Assembly (NCBI GenBank): GCA_946481265.1
Contig: CAMLNE010000242.1
Span: forward strand, 1-6,666
DNA: 6,666 nt
Origin: an uncultured Panacagrimonas sp.
GTDB lineage: Bacteria > Pseudomonadota > Gammaproteobacteria > Nevskiales > Nevskiaceae
Direction: 5' to 3'
In this document: in pieces, positions 1 through 5,633 of the stretch
How positions within the stretch are numbered: the stretch's first letter is position 1
Layout: each line of letters begins with the position of its first letter
Translations under genes and position numbers: made by a program
The notes under the pieces: model-generated
Database searches by the model: none
What the model saw: the letters and a program-made list of their open reading frames with translations, nothing else
What the model was told of the DNA's origin: nothing

Positions 1-654
1 GATCGCGGCGAGGCGGCGATCGCCCACCACCAGGTCGTGCTCGGTGCCGCCCTTGCCGCGAAAGCGCAGCAGCAGGCGATCGCCGCGGAAGGCGGCGTGG
101 CGATTGCGCAGCGTGGTCAGGCCGTAGCTGTGGTTGTCGCGCTCGTAGGCCTTGTTGCCGATGCGCAGGCGGGTGGCGTCGAGCAAGGCCACGACCAGTG
201 CCAGCACCTTGTCGCGCGACAGGCCGGGCACGGCCAGGTCGCTGCGCACGCGGCGGCGGATCGCGGGCAGGGTGGTGCCGAACTCGATCATGCGATCGAA
301 CTTGTGATGGTCGCGCGTCGCGCGCCATGCAGGGTGATAGCGGTACTGCTTGCGGCCGCGCGCGTCGCGCCCGGTGGCCTGCAGGTGGCTGCGCGGATCC
401 GCGCTGATCCAGACCTCGCTGTAGGCCGGCGGGATGGCCAGGCCCTGGATGCGCCGCAAGGTTGCGGCATGCCGCACCGGGCGACCCCGCGCGTCGCGAT
501 ATCGGAACGTGCCGGGTGTGCCCTCGCGGCGGATGCCGGGGCGGTCATCGCCGCCATGGCGCAGTCCCGCGCTGCGCGCGGCCCGCAGCGCGGCGCGCAC
601 ACGACGCGAGGCGTTCACCGGCGCGGCGCGCTTCGGCATCGCGGGCACAGCCAT
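1..654 (-). CDS. DNA topoisomerase IB, N-terminal part (truncated by window edge)
   Basis: Type IB topoisomerase of the poxvirus-like bacterial family, which relaxes supercoils by nicking one strand through a 3'-phosphotyrosine intermediate. The 218 visible residues hold the N-terminal DNA-binding lobe (DDRPGIRREG near 36-45, LRRIQGLAIPPAY near 66-78) and the start of the catalytic domain. RGRKQYRYHPAWR (99-111) carries the conserved catalytic arginine. LRIGNKAYERDNHSYGLTTL (163-182) is a family signature. RFRGKGGTEHDL (198-209) has the catalytic lysine in the beta-hairpin. The remaining catalytic Arg, His and Tyr nucleophile lie beyond the left edge, so activity cannot be judged. The frame opens after an in-frame TGA at 673-675. 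ATG at 654 and in-frame ATG at 639 (MPKRAAP) are both possible starts and neither has a clear Shine-Dalgarno sequence. It is divergent from the host-attachment gene. Family assignment is secure; the start is not. Confidence 0.93.
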   Translation of the reverse strand, partial: MAVPAMPKRAAPVNASRRVRAALRAARSAGLRHGGDDRPGIRREGTPGTFRYRDARGRPVRHAATLRRIQGLAIPPAYSEVWISADPRSHLQATGRDARGRKQYRYHPAWRATRDHHKFDRMIEFGTTLPAIRRRVRSDLAVPGLSRDKVLALVVALLDATRLRIGNKAYERDNHSYGLTTLRNRHAAFRGDRLLLRFRGKGGTEHDLVVGDRRLAAI

Positions 655-692
655 TGCGCGTCCGGCATGACCTCATTGCCACGGGACAAACC
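655..692. other. 38 bp divergent intergenic region
   Basis: This is the gap between the divergent topoisomerase IB and host-attachment genes. It is too short for two independent full promoters unless these overlap each other or the coding regions. I see no convincing -35/-10 pair. A weak GGGA (683-686) lies a few bases before the plus-strand ATG at 693. If the topoisomerase starts at 639, the gap grows to 53 bp. Confidence 0.6.
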
Positions 693-1142
693 ATGAACGA
701 TCTCCGGATTCCAAGCGCGACGCTGGTCGTCGTCAGCGACGGCAACCGCGCGCTGTTTCTTCGCAATCGCGGCAGTGCGCAGCTTCCCGACCTGGTGGTG
801 GAAAGCCAGATCGAGCAGGACAATCCGCCGACGCGCGAGCAGGGCAGCGACCGGCCCGGCCGGCGCATGGGACCGGGCGGCTCGCAGCGCGGTGCCATCG
901 AACAGACCGACCTGCACACGCTCGAGGAGGCGCGCTTCTCCGCCGCCCTGGCCGACCGCCTGTATCGCAACCCGCCGACGGGCGCCTTCGAGCACCTGAT
1001 CCTGGTCGCGCCGCCCACCGCCCTCGGTCACCTGCGGCGGCATCTGCACGAGTCCGTTTCGCAACGCGTCCTGGCCGAGATTCCCAAGACGCTCACCCAG
1101 CACGGCGTGAGCGATATCCAGAAGGTGCTCACCACGCATTGA
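693..1142 (+). CDS. Host-attachment family protein
   Basis: A 149-residue cytosolic protein with no signal peptide or membrane segment. It matches the family named 'protein required for attachment to host cells', widespread in proteobacteria. Features seen are an N-terminal strand with the VVVSDGNRALFL pattern (12-23), a charged linker rich in Arg, Gly and Asp (about 45-66), and a C-terminal core. The core holds ARFSAALADRLYR (80-92), FEHLILVAPPTALGHLRRHL (99-118) and LAEIPKTLTQH (127-137), all typical of the family. The attachment role comes from limited genetic evidence in plant-associated bacteria. The fold lacks secretion signals, and relatives are thought to resemble release-factor-like domains, so an intracellular RNA- or ribosome-related role is possible. 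The ATG at 693 was chosen because the family motif begins about ten residues later; the longer open frame upstream is antisense to the topoisomerase gene. Precise function is unknown. Confidence 0.85.
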   Translation: MNDLRIPSATLVVVSDGNRALFLRNRGSAQLPDLVVESQIEQDNPPTREQGSDRPGRRMGPGGSQRGAIEQTDLHTLEEARFSAALADRLYRNPPTGAFEHLILVAPPTALGHLRRHLHESVSQRVLAEIPKTLTQHGVSDIQKVLTTH

Positions 1143-1155
1143 GGCGGTCGTCCGC

Positions 1156-1488
1156 TCAGGCAGGCGGCACGGCCCCGGTCGCATCGCGGTTGGCGACATC
1201 GAGCAGCACGTCGGCGTGGCAGGGCTTGTCGAGATCGCACCAGCAGCCCAGGTCCTTGCCGCGCAGCTCGTCGAGACGGTCGAGCAGCGCCCGGCCCTGG
1301 CGGTCGTGCAGTTCGCCGTTGAGCAGCGCCGCCCGGTAATGCGCAACTGCGGTGGCCGGGTCCAGTGCACCGTGCGCCTTGCCGCCCACGCGCCAGGGGT
1401 TGCCCCATACGGTGGGTCGCCCGACGTAGACCACGCCCTCGGGCTTGCGCCAGCCGGCGTTCCTGCGGAACTGCACGCGTCGGGGCAC
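1156..1488 (-). CDS. DUF4326 domain protein
   Basis: A small (110-residue) single-domain protein of the DUF4326 family, found in bacteria and their phages, with no established function. Hallmarks seen are PRRVQFRRNAGWRKPEG (2-18), YVGRPTVWGNPW (21-32), a helical middle with AVAHYRAALLNGEL (47-60), and the C-terminal LRGKDLGCWCDLDKPCHADV (75-94). The last motif contains C82, C84, C90 and H91, which could form a metal or nucleophile site. A GTG start is chosen because AGGTGAGG lies 5 nt before it and homologues usually begin at the PRR-Q motif. In-frame ATGs at 1509 and 1611-1614 lack a ribosome binding site and would add a non-conserved extension. The gene converges on the host-attachment gene with a 13 bp gap. 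A possible leader ORF lies directly upstream. Family call is firm, function unknown. Confidence 0.85.
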   Translation of the reverse strand: MPRRVQFRRNAGWRKPEGVVYVGRPTVWGNPWRVGGKAHGALDPATAVAHYRAALLNGELHDRQGRALLDRLDELRGKDLGCWCDLDKPCHADVLLDVANRDATGAVPPA

Positions 1489-1493
1489 GATCG

Positions 1494-1501
1494 CCTCACC
1501 T
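1494..1501 (-). promoter_or_regulatory. Ribosome binding site that fixes the GTG start of the DUF4326 gene
   Basis: On the minus strand AGGTGAGG ends 5 nt before GTG (1488-1486). No comparable site precedes the in-frame ATGs upstream. The TGA inside this site is also the stop codon of the candidate leader ORF. Confidence 0.7.
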
Positions 1502-1558
1502 GGGTCCATGCGCGACGCGGCGTTCGCGCTGCGAGGGAAGGGTTCGTGGAGGACGCAT
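1496..1558 (-). CDS. Candidate 20-residue leader ORF upstream of the DUF4326 gene
   Basis: On the minus strand a strong AAAGGAG (1572-1566) sits 7 nt before ATG at 1558. The frame reads MRPPRTLPSQRERRVAHGPR and ends at TGA (1498-1496), which overlaps the ribosome binding site of the downstream gene. The product would be short and arginine-rich (6 Arg of 20), with no recognisable domain. The geometry suggests translational coupling: ribosomes ending on this ORF would stop 7 nt before the GTG of the DUF4326 gene. It could also be a chance ORF in GC-rich leader DNA. No homologue is known to me and there is no evidence that it is expressed. Confidence 0.35.
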   Translation of the reverse strand: MRPPRTLPSQRERRVAHGPR

Positions 1559-1718
1559 GCCTTGGCTCCTTTGAAGAGGGCGGGGACCGCGATGGCAAAG
1601 CTCGTGCCCATCATGCCGCGTCTGGCGGACAGCGATGCCGGCGGGAACGGTTTCTGCGCGACCTTCCGCCCGCTCCCTCTCTCACATGGCGCTCGCTGCG
1701 CTGCTCAAGGAGAAGCAC
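1559..1718. other. Intergenic region between the divergent DUF4326 unit and sodC
   Basis: The DUF4326 gene and sodC are divergent, with 230 bp between their starts (1489-1718). The left part holds the candidate leader ORF and its AAAGGAG site. The right end holds the AAGGAGA ribosome binding site of sodC (1707-1713). Promoters for both directions should lie here, but I see no convincing sigma-70 pair. No RNA gene or further coding region is evident. The open plus-strand frames crossing it do not resemble a known protein. Confidence 0.5.
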
Positions 1719-2285
1719 ATGCGTTTCCAGATCCTGCCCATGGCGTCCCGGCCTTCGCGGTATGCGGTGCCGCTTGCCGCGATGCTGTTCAGCATGGCGA
1801 TGTGCACTGCGCAGGCGGCGTCGGAGGGAATCCGCATCCCGATGAAGAAGGTCACGGCCGACGGCATCGGTGCGGATATCGGCGAGGTGCGGGTGAGCGA
1901 CACGCCCCACGGTGCGCTGTTCACGCCCGCGCTCGAGGGCCTGCCGCCGGGCCTGCACGGCTTTCACGTGCACGAGAAGCCGGACTGCGCGTCCGCACCC
2001 AAGGACGGCAAGCCGAGCGCGGCGGCAGCCGCGGGCGGACATTACGACCCGGACGACAGCGGTCAGCACGGCGCACCCTGGGACGAGGGCCACCGCGGCG
2101 ACCTGCCGGCGCTCTACGTGGATGCGTCCGGACGCGCGACGCAGCCCGTGCTCGCGCCCCGCCTGAAGGCCCGCGAGGTCGGTGGTCGCGCGCTGATGAT
2201 CCACGCTGGCGGCGACAATCATTCGGATCATCCGAAGCCGCTGGGTGGCGGCGCCGGTCGCATCGCCTGCGGTGCGGCAGGCTGA
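1719..2285 (+). CDS. sodC: Periplasmic Cu/Zn superoxide dismutase
   Basis: Converts superoxide to hydrogen peroxide and oxygen in the periplasm. The protein has 188 residues, normal for bacterial SodC. It begins with a Sec signal peptide (basic N-region to R14, hydrophobic 16-29, likely cleavage after AQA at 33). All expected ligands are present: Cu by H83 and H85 in GFHVHE and H162 in MIHAGGDN, bridging H108 in GGHYDP, and Zn by H117, H125 and D128. The C90-C184 pair should form the conserved disulfide, and R181 is the active-site arginine in GGAGRIACG. The ATG at 1719 was chosen because AAGGAGA ends 5 nt before it and the signal peptide starts there; the longer open frame from 1635 lacks such a site. 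wrbA follows 39 bp downstream on the same strand, so the two are probably co-transcribed. Confidence 0.96.
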   Translation: MRFQILPMASRPSRYAVPLAAMLFSMAMCTAQAASEGIRIPMKKVTADGIGADIGEVRVSDTPHGALFTPALEGLPPGLHGFHVHEKPDCASAPKDGKPSAAAAAGGHYDPDDSGQHGAPWDEGHRGDLPALYVDASGRATQPVLAPRLKAREVGGRALMIHAGGDNHSDHPKPLGGGAGRIACGAAG

Positions 2286-2324
2286 GCTCCGCTACCTCTG
2301 CATCCCTGCTGCCAGGAGACATTC

Positions 2325-2939
2325 ATGAACCCCAAGCTGCTGGTGCTGTATTACTCGACGTACGGGCACGTGGAGGCCCTGGCCAAGGCCGTCGCGGAGG
2401 GCGCGCGCGAGGCGGGTGCCAAGGTCGACATCCGTCGCGTTGCGGAAACCGTGCTGGAGGAGGTGGCGCGCAGAAGTCACTTCAAGCTGGACCAGGACGC
2501 CGCACTGGCGAAGGTGGACGAACTCGCGCACTACGACGCCATCGTCATTGGCGCGCCGACGCGCTATGGGCGCATGCCCTCGCAGATGGCCGCCTTCCTC
2601 GACCAGACCGGCGGGCTGTGGGCCAGCGGCGCCCTGGTCGGCAAGGTCGGCTCGGCGTTCACGTCCAGCGCCACGCAGCACAGCGGCCAGGAAACCACGC
2701 TGTTTTCGATCATCACGAACCTGTTGCACTTCGGCATGGTGATCGCGGGTCTGCCGTACGCCTTCCAGGGCCAGATGAGGCTGGACGAGATCACCGGCGG
2801 CGCGCCCTACGGTGCGACCACGATTGCCGGCGGCAAGGGCGAGCGCCAGCCCAGCGCGAACGAGCTCGACGGTGCGCGCTTCCAGGGCCGCACCGTAGCC
2901 GAAGTGGCGGCCCGCCTGCTGCGCGGCGCAGGCGCCTGA
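2325..2939 (+). CDS. wrbA: NAD(P)H:quinone oxidoreductase, WrbA type
   Basis: Flavodoxin-like FMN enzyme that reduces quinones by two electrons from NAD(P)H, avoiding semiquinone and superoxide formation; the family forms cytosolic tetramers. At 204 residues it has the usual length. Seen in order: the beta1 strand and phosphate-binding loop [15 protein letters not shown] (6-20), the FMN-ring loop [14 protein letters not shown] (75-88) followed by FLDQTGGLW (91-99), the conserved [14 protein letters not shown] (112-125), and the C-terminal [10 protein letters not shown] and [13 protein letters not shown] segments (142-170) diagnostic of WrbA rather than classical flavodoxin. The ATG at 2325 has AGGAG 6 nt upstream. 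It lies 39 bp after sodC with no terminator between, consistent with a two-gene oxidative-stress operon. A GC hairpin follows the stop codon. Confidence 0.96.
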   Translation: MNPKLLVLYYSTYGHVEALAKAVAEGAREAGAKVDIRRVAETVLEEVARRSHFKLDQDAALAKVDELAHYDAIVIGAPTRYGRMPSQMAAFLDQTGGLWASGALVGKVGSAFTSSATQHSGQETTLFSIITNLLHFGMVIAGLPYAFQGQMRLDEITGGAPYGATTIAGGKGERQPSANELDGARFQGRTVAEVAARLLRGAGA

Positions 2940-2951
2940 CCATCGGAAGAA

Positions 2952-2975
2952 ACCGGCGCCGATGCGAGCGCCGGT
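2952..2975. terminator. GC-rich hairpin, probable bidirectional terminator between wrbA and the BON gene
   Basis: ACCGGCGC (2952-2959) pairs perfectly with GCGCCGGT (2968-2975) around an 8-nt loop, 12 bp after the wrbA stop. On the plus strand no U-run follows. On the minus strand the stem is followed by the pyrimidine stretch TTCTTCC, so it resembles an intrinsic terminator better for the convergent BON gene, whose stop is about 120 bp away. Confidence 0.45.
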
Positions 2976-3095
2976 GTACCCGCAGCCGTGCCGCGAGACG
3001 CGCCGCGTGCGCAACGCGGAGCGCGCCACGCACGGCGGGCCGGACGGCTGCGGTTGGCTCAGCCCGGAGTCTTCCGACGCGGCCCCGATGAGGCC
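2976..3095. other. Intergenic region between convergent wrbA and BON genes
   Basis: No gene is supported here. A second, smaller inverted repeat, CCGCGT (3003-3008) with ACGCGG (3014-3019) and a 5-nt loop, has no U-tract on either strand. Open frames crossing this stretch are uninterrupted only because GC-rich DNA has few stop codons. Confidence 0.5.
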
Positions 3096-4130
3096 CTAAT
3101 GTGCGCTGCGCGGCGGCACGGTCCCGGCCGAAGAACCCCTGCCGGGACGCTCGCCGGTGTCGGACCCCTTCGAGCCCATGCGCGTGTCGCTGCCCGCATC
3201 CGCTTCGCGGCTGGCGTCGGCGCGCTCGCGTGTGATGCGGATGCGGTTGTCGACGTCGTTGACGCCGATGCACTCCTCGCAGATGTCCTCGATGCGATGC
3301 TTCATGCGCCGGTCAGGCACGCTGCCTTCCAGGACGATGGTGCCGTTGCGGGCCTCGACGCTGACTTCGCTCACGTCGATGTCGCTGCTGTGGCACAGGC
3401 GCTCGCAGACGTCGTCCTTGATGCGCTCGTCGGAACGGACGTAGCCCTTGGGCGTGCGGCCGCGCCAGCGTGGGCCGCGCGGCGCCTCGCTGCGCCAGCC
3501 CGGCTGGCTGCCCCAGTTGCTGCCGCTCCAGTTCTGCTCGCCGCCGCGTGCGCTGTCGTCCATGCCGTAGCCGCCCAGCTCGCTGCCGGACGGAATGCCG
3601 TAGCCGCCGTACACGCCTCCACCGCGTGGTGGCGGGGAGCGATCGAATGCGGCCGCGCCACCCGACCGGCCCGGGCCAGGGTCGCGCATCGGGTCGAAAT
3701 GGCGCACGGGGCTGCCATAGCCGGAGCCGCCGCGCGCATGGCGCGCGCCGCGACCGCCCGGGAAGGGAGCGTCCTCGGCGAAGCGTGCGCGCGCCGAGTC
3801 CTCCGCGCCACGGCCGCGACCCGTCCGGTGCTCGTCGCCCTCGGAATAGCCGAAGCGGTCTTCGTCCCAGACGCTGGCGCGCGACCAGTCGCTCTGCCCG
3901 CGCGGTTCGTAGGTGCCGCCGTAGCCGGTGTCGCTGTAGCCGCCGAAGCGGTCGGCCGAGGCGCGCGCGGCGTAGGGTTCCTCCCGCCAGTCCAGGTCGC
4001 GGTCGGTAGGCCAGCCCGGCCCGTCGTGATGGCTGCCGCGGTGCAGGCGCTCGGAGAACGCCTGGCGCTCCTCGCGCGCCCGGCGCTGCCGGGCGTCGTG
4101 ATCCTGCTCGAAATATCGTCTGTGGTTCAT
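3096..4130 (-). CDS. BON-domain protein with long disordered Gly/Arg/aromatic-rich N-terminal region
   Basis: A 344-residue protein without a signal peptide, so probably cytosolic. Residues 1-30 are strongly charged ([20 protein letters not shown]) and probably helical. Residues 31-225 are low-complexity, rich in Gly, Arg, Ser, Asp, Tyr and Trp, with recurring GGY, GYG and RGG-like units. One BON domain occupies about 230-300: [19 protein letters not shown] (227-245), [20 protein letters not shown] (255-274) and the closing helix with [10 protein letters not shown] (290-299). BON domains bind phospholipids or act in stress proteins such as OsmY, but those are secreted; this disordered type is common in high-GC proteobacteria and its role is unknown. 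A polar Gly/Ser/Arg tail ends the protein. Cysteines C242, C246, C284 and C287 all lie in the BON domain. ATG at 4130 is chosen because GGAG lies 5 nt upstream. Confidence 0.87.
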   Translation of the reverse strand: MNHRRYFEQDHDARQRRAREERQAFSERLHRGSHHDGPGWPTDRDLDWREEPYAARASADRFGGYSDTGYGGTYEPRGQSDWSRASVWDEDRFGYSEGDEHRTGRGRGAEDSARARFAEDAPFPGGRGARHARGGSGYGSPVRHFDPMRDPGPGRSGGAAAFDRSPPPRGGGVYGGYGIPSGSELGGYGMDDSARGGEQNWSGSNWGSQPGWRSEAPRGPRWRGRTPKGYVRSDERIKDDVCERLCHSSDIDVSEVSVEARNGTIVLEGSVPDRRMKHRIEDICEECIGVNDVDNRIRITRERADASREADAGSDTRMGSKGSDTGERPGRGSSAGTVPPRSAH

Positions 4131-4135
4131 GGGCA

Positions 4136-4139
4136 CTCC
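4136..4139 (-). promoter_or_regulatory. Ribosome binding site of the BON gene
   Basis: Minus-strand TGGAGTGCCC leads directly into ATG at 4130, with GGAG 5 nt from the start. The frame is open for 57 more codons upstream, to 4301. That extension crosses the intergenic region and shows no family similarity, so this site decides the start. Confidence 0.65.
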
Positions 4140-4151
4140 AGTGATTCGGAT
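4140..4151 (-). repeat. 12-mer leader element, copy 1 (BON gene side)
   Basis: Read on the minus strand, ATCCGAATCACT lies 9 nt upstream of the BON ATG and abuts its GGAG. It matches copy 2 (4291-4302) at 10 of 12 positions, with two C/T differences. The shared invariant core is CGAATCA. Confidence 0.45.
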
Positions 4152-4290
4152 CGGGGTGCGAGCGCGCTTTTGGCGTGCCGATCGCATCCGCCGCTCGCAG
4201 GTCTCGTGCTGAAGCGAGCAACCCGCATGCCGCAGGCGCGTCCTGAGGCGCAAGCGACGGGAACACAATCTGCGCCGCGTCCGCAGGCTT

Positions 4291-4302
4291 ATTCGAATCA
4301 TT
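4291..4302 (+). repeat. 12-mer leader element, copy 2 (dehydrogenase side)
   Basis: Plus-strand ATTCGAATCATT lies 11 nt upstream of the GTG start and just before its AGGAG. It is the inverted partner of copy 1 (4140-4151). Its first eight bases form a perfect palindrome. Confidence 0.45.
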
Positions 4303-4303
4303 C

Positions 4304-4308
4304 AGGAG
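4304..4308 (+). promoter_or_regulatory. Ribosome binding site fixing the GTG start of the lipoprotein dehydrogenase
   Basis: AGGAG ends 5 nt before GTG (4314-4316), after which the lipoprotein signal peptide begins immediately. The frame stays open far upstream, but that stretch is antisense to the BON gene. Confidence 0.8.
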
Positions 4309-4313
4309 ACAGC

Positions 4314-5633
4314 GTGATCGCGCAGTTGCGAAGCCTCGTGATGCTGGCCCCGCTGTTGCTGCTGGGCGCCTGCGCCGATCCGGCGCGGCTGTCGGTCACC
4401 GACGGCACCGGCCCCGCGCCGCGCCTGCCCGAACCCGAGCGGTCGCTGTTGCCGGCGGTCGACATTGCGCCGGCTATCGGCTGGGCCGAAGGCGCCGCCC
4501 CCGTGCCGGCCGCCGGCCTGTCGGTGAACGCATTCGCCGGCGGGCTCGACCATCCGCGCTGGATCCACGTGCTGGGCAACGGCGACGTGCTGGTGGCGGA
4601 AACCAATGCGCCGTCGAAGGCCGACGGCCCGAAGGGAATCCGCGAGCGGGTGATGGCGATCGTGATGAAGCGAGCCGGCGCGGGCGTGCCCAGCGCAGAC
4701 CGGATCACCCTGCTGCGCGATGTCGACGGCGACGGTGTGGCGGATCACCGCGAGACCTTCCTGGAGCACCTGCATTCACCGTTCGGCATGGCGCAGGTCG
4801 GCAACTTCTTCTATGTGGCCGAGGCCGACGCCCTGGTGCGCTTCGCTCTTGCCGAGGGCGGCCTGCCCGATCCGGCAACGCGCACGGTCATCACGGCGCT
4901 GCCGGGCGGTCCGCGCAACCATCACTGGACCAAGAGCCTCATCGCCTCGCCCGACGGCACTCGGCTGTACGTGGGCGTGGGCTCGAACAGCAACGTGGCC
5001 GAGAACGGCCTGGAGGAGGAAAAGGATCGCGCAGCGGTCCTGGAGATCGAGGTGGACAGCGGGCGGCGGCGCATCTATGCCGATGGCCTGCGCAATCCGG
5101 TCGGCATGGCCTGGGAACCGCAGACCGGTGCGCTATGGGTGGCGGTCAACGAACGCGACGAGCTGGGGCCCGACCTGGTGCCCGACTACATGACGGCGCT
5201 GCGCGAGGGCGGCTTCTACGGCTGGCCGTGGAGTTATTACGGCGCCCATGTCGATGCGCGCGTGCAGCCGGCACGGCCGGACAAGGTGGCGCAGGCCCTG
5301 GTGCCGGACTACGCGCTGGGTCCGCACACCGCTTCGTTGGGCCTGGCCCATTCGCAGGGCGCCCGGCTGCCGCCCGCTTATGCGCAGGGCATGTTCGTGG
5401 GCCAGCACGGCTCCTGGAACCGCCGGCCGCCGAGCGGCTACAAGGTGATCTTCGTGCGCTTCGAGCAGGGTCGGCCCGCCGGTCCGCCGCGTGACGTGCT
5501 TACCGGCTTCCTCGACGAGGAGGGCAGGGCCCAGGGGCGCCCGGTCGGCGTGGCGATCGGTGCGCAGGGCGCGCTGCTGGTCGCGGACGACGTCGGCAAC
5601 CGCATCTGGCGCGTCAGCAGCGCGACCCCGTAG
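4314..5633 (+). CDS. Lipoprotein sugar dehydrogenase, sorbosone/glucose dehydrogenase family (PQQ-type beta-propeller)
   Basis: A 439-residue lipoprotein predicted to oxidise a sugar or aldose at the outer face of the cell membrane or in the periplasm. A short signal peptide ends in the lipobox LGAC (17-20); Ala at +2 favours outer-membrane sorting. The mature part has sorbosone dehydrogenase-type beta-propeller motifs: [20 protein letters not shown] (76-95), [16 protein letters not shown] (154-169), [15 protein letters not shown] (201-215, with the candidate catalytic His), YVGVGSNSN (219-227), [10 protein letters not shown] (258-267, conserved Arg), [10 protein letters not shown] (301-310) and [16 protein letters not shown] (363-378). 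DVDGDGVAD (136-144) resembles a calcium-binding loop. No haem-binding CxxCH motif is present. The GTG start follows AGGAG. PQQ use is inferred from the family, since many relatives have untested cofactors and substrates. It is divergent from the BON gene and convergent with the alcohol dehydrogenase. Confidence 0.88.
   Translation: MIAQLRSLVMLAPLLLLGACADPARLSVTDGTGPAPRLPEPERSLLPAVDIAPAIGWAEGAAPVPAAGLSVNAFAGGLDHPRWIHVLGNGDVLVAETNAPSKADGPKGIRERVMAIVMKRAGAGVPSADRITLLRDVDGDGVADHRETFLEHLHSPFGMAQVGNFFYVAEADALVRFALAEGGLPDPATRTVITALPGGPRNHHWTKSLIASPDGTRLYVGVGSNSNVAENGLEEEKDRAAVLEIEVDSGRRRIYADGLRNPVGMAWEPQTGALWVAVNERDELGPDLVPDYMTALREGGFYGWPWSYYGAHVDARVQPARPDKVAQALVPDYALGPHTASLGLAHSQGARLPPAYAQGMFVGQHGSWNRRPPSGYKVIFVRFEQGRPAGPPRDVLTGFLDEEGRAQGRPVGVAIGAQGALLVADDVGNRIWRVSSATP

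Larger units (their letters stand above)
4131..4313. promoter_or_regulatory. Divergent promoter region of the BON and sugar dehydrogenase genes
   Basis: These 183 bp separate two divergent start codons and must carry both promoters. No clear -35/-10 pair is seen. Notable structure includes the two inverted 12-mers listed separately and a spaced inverted repeat GATCGG (4149-4154) / CCGATC (4178-4183). ATTCGAAT (4291-4298) is a perfect 8-bp palindrome. These AT-containing elements stand out against the GC-rich surroundings and are candidate regulator sites, but none matches an operator I recognise. Confidence 0.5.

Noticed and set aside
15..84. Two copies of GGCGATCGCC (15-24 and 75-84), the same as the cyanobacterial HIP1 palindrome.
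   Set aside because: Both encode a Gly-Asp-Arg stretch within topoisomerase IB in high-GC codon use, and no further enrichment is seen in the window. Coincidence is the simplest reading.
37..696. 219-codon plus-strand open frame.
   Set aside because: It is the antisense shadow of topoisomerase IB, which carries clear catalytic motifs on the minus strand. The Ala/Gln/Val-rich translation is typical of an antisense GC-rich frame.
615..1598. 327-codon minus-strand open frame overlapping the host-attachment and DUF4326 genes.
   Set aside because: It is out of frame with both recognised genes, has no family motif, and covers real genes on both strands.
1489..1614. Longer N-terminus for the DUF4326 protein from ATG at 1614, 1611 or 1509.
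   Set aside because: None has a ribosome binding site and the extra residues are outside the conserved domain. GTG at 1488 has AGGTGAGG at good spacing and puts the conserved PRR motif at the N-terminus.
1635..1718. Longer sodC start at 1635.
   Set aside because: It would put 28 non-conserved residues ahead of the signal peptide, and AAGGAGA fits the ATG at 1719.
2988..4313. Plus-strand frame open from 2988 through the BON gene into the sugar dehydrogenase, apparently an 881-codon gene.
   Set aside because: The first 442 codons are antisense to the well-supported BON gene and resemble no protein family. A ribosome binding site, GTG and lipoprotein signal peptide mark the true start at 4314.
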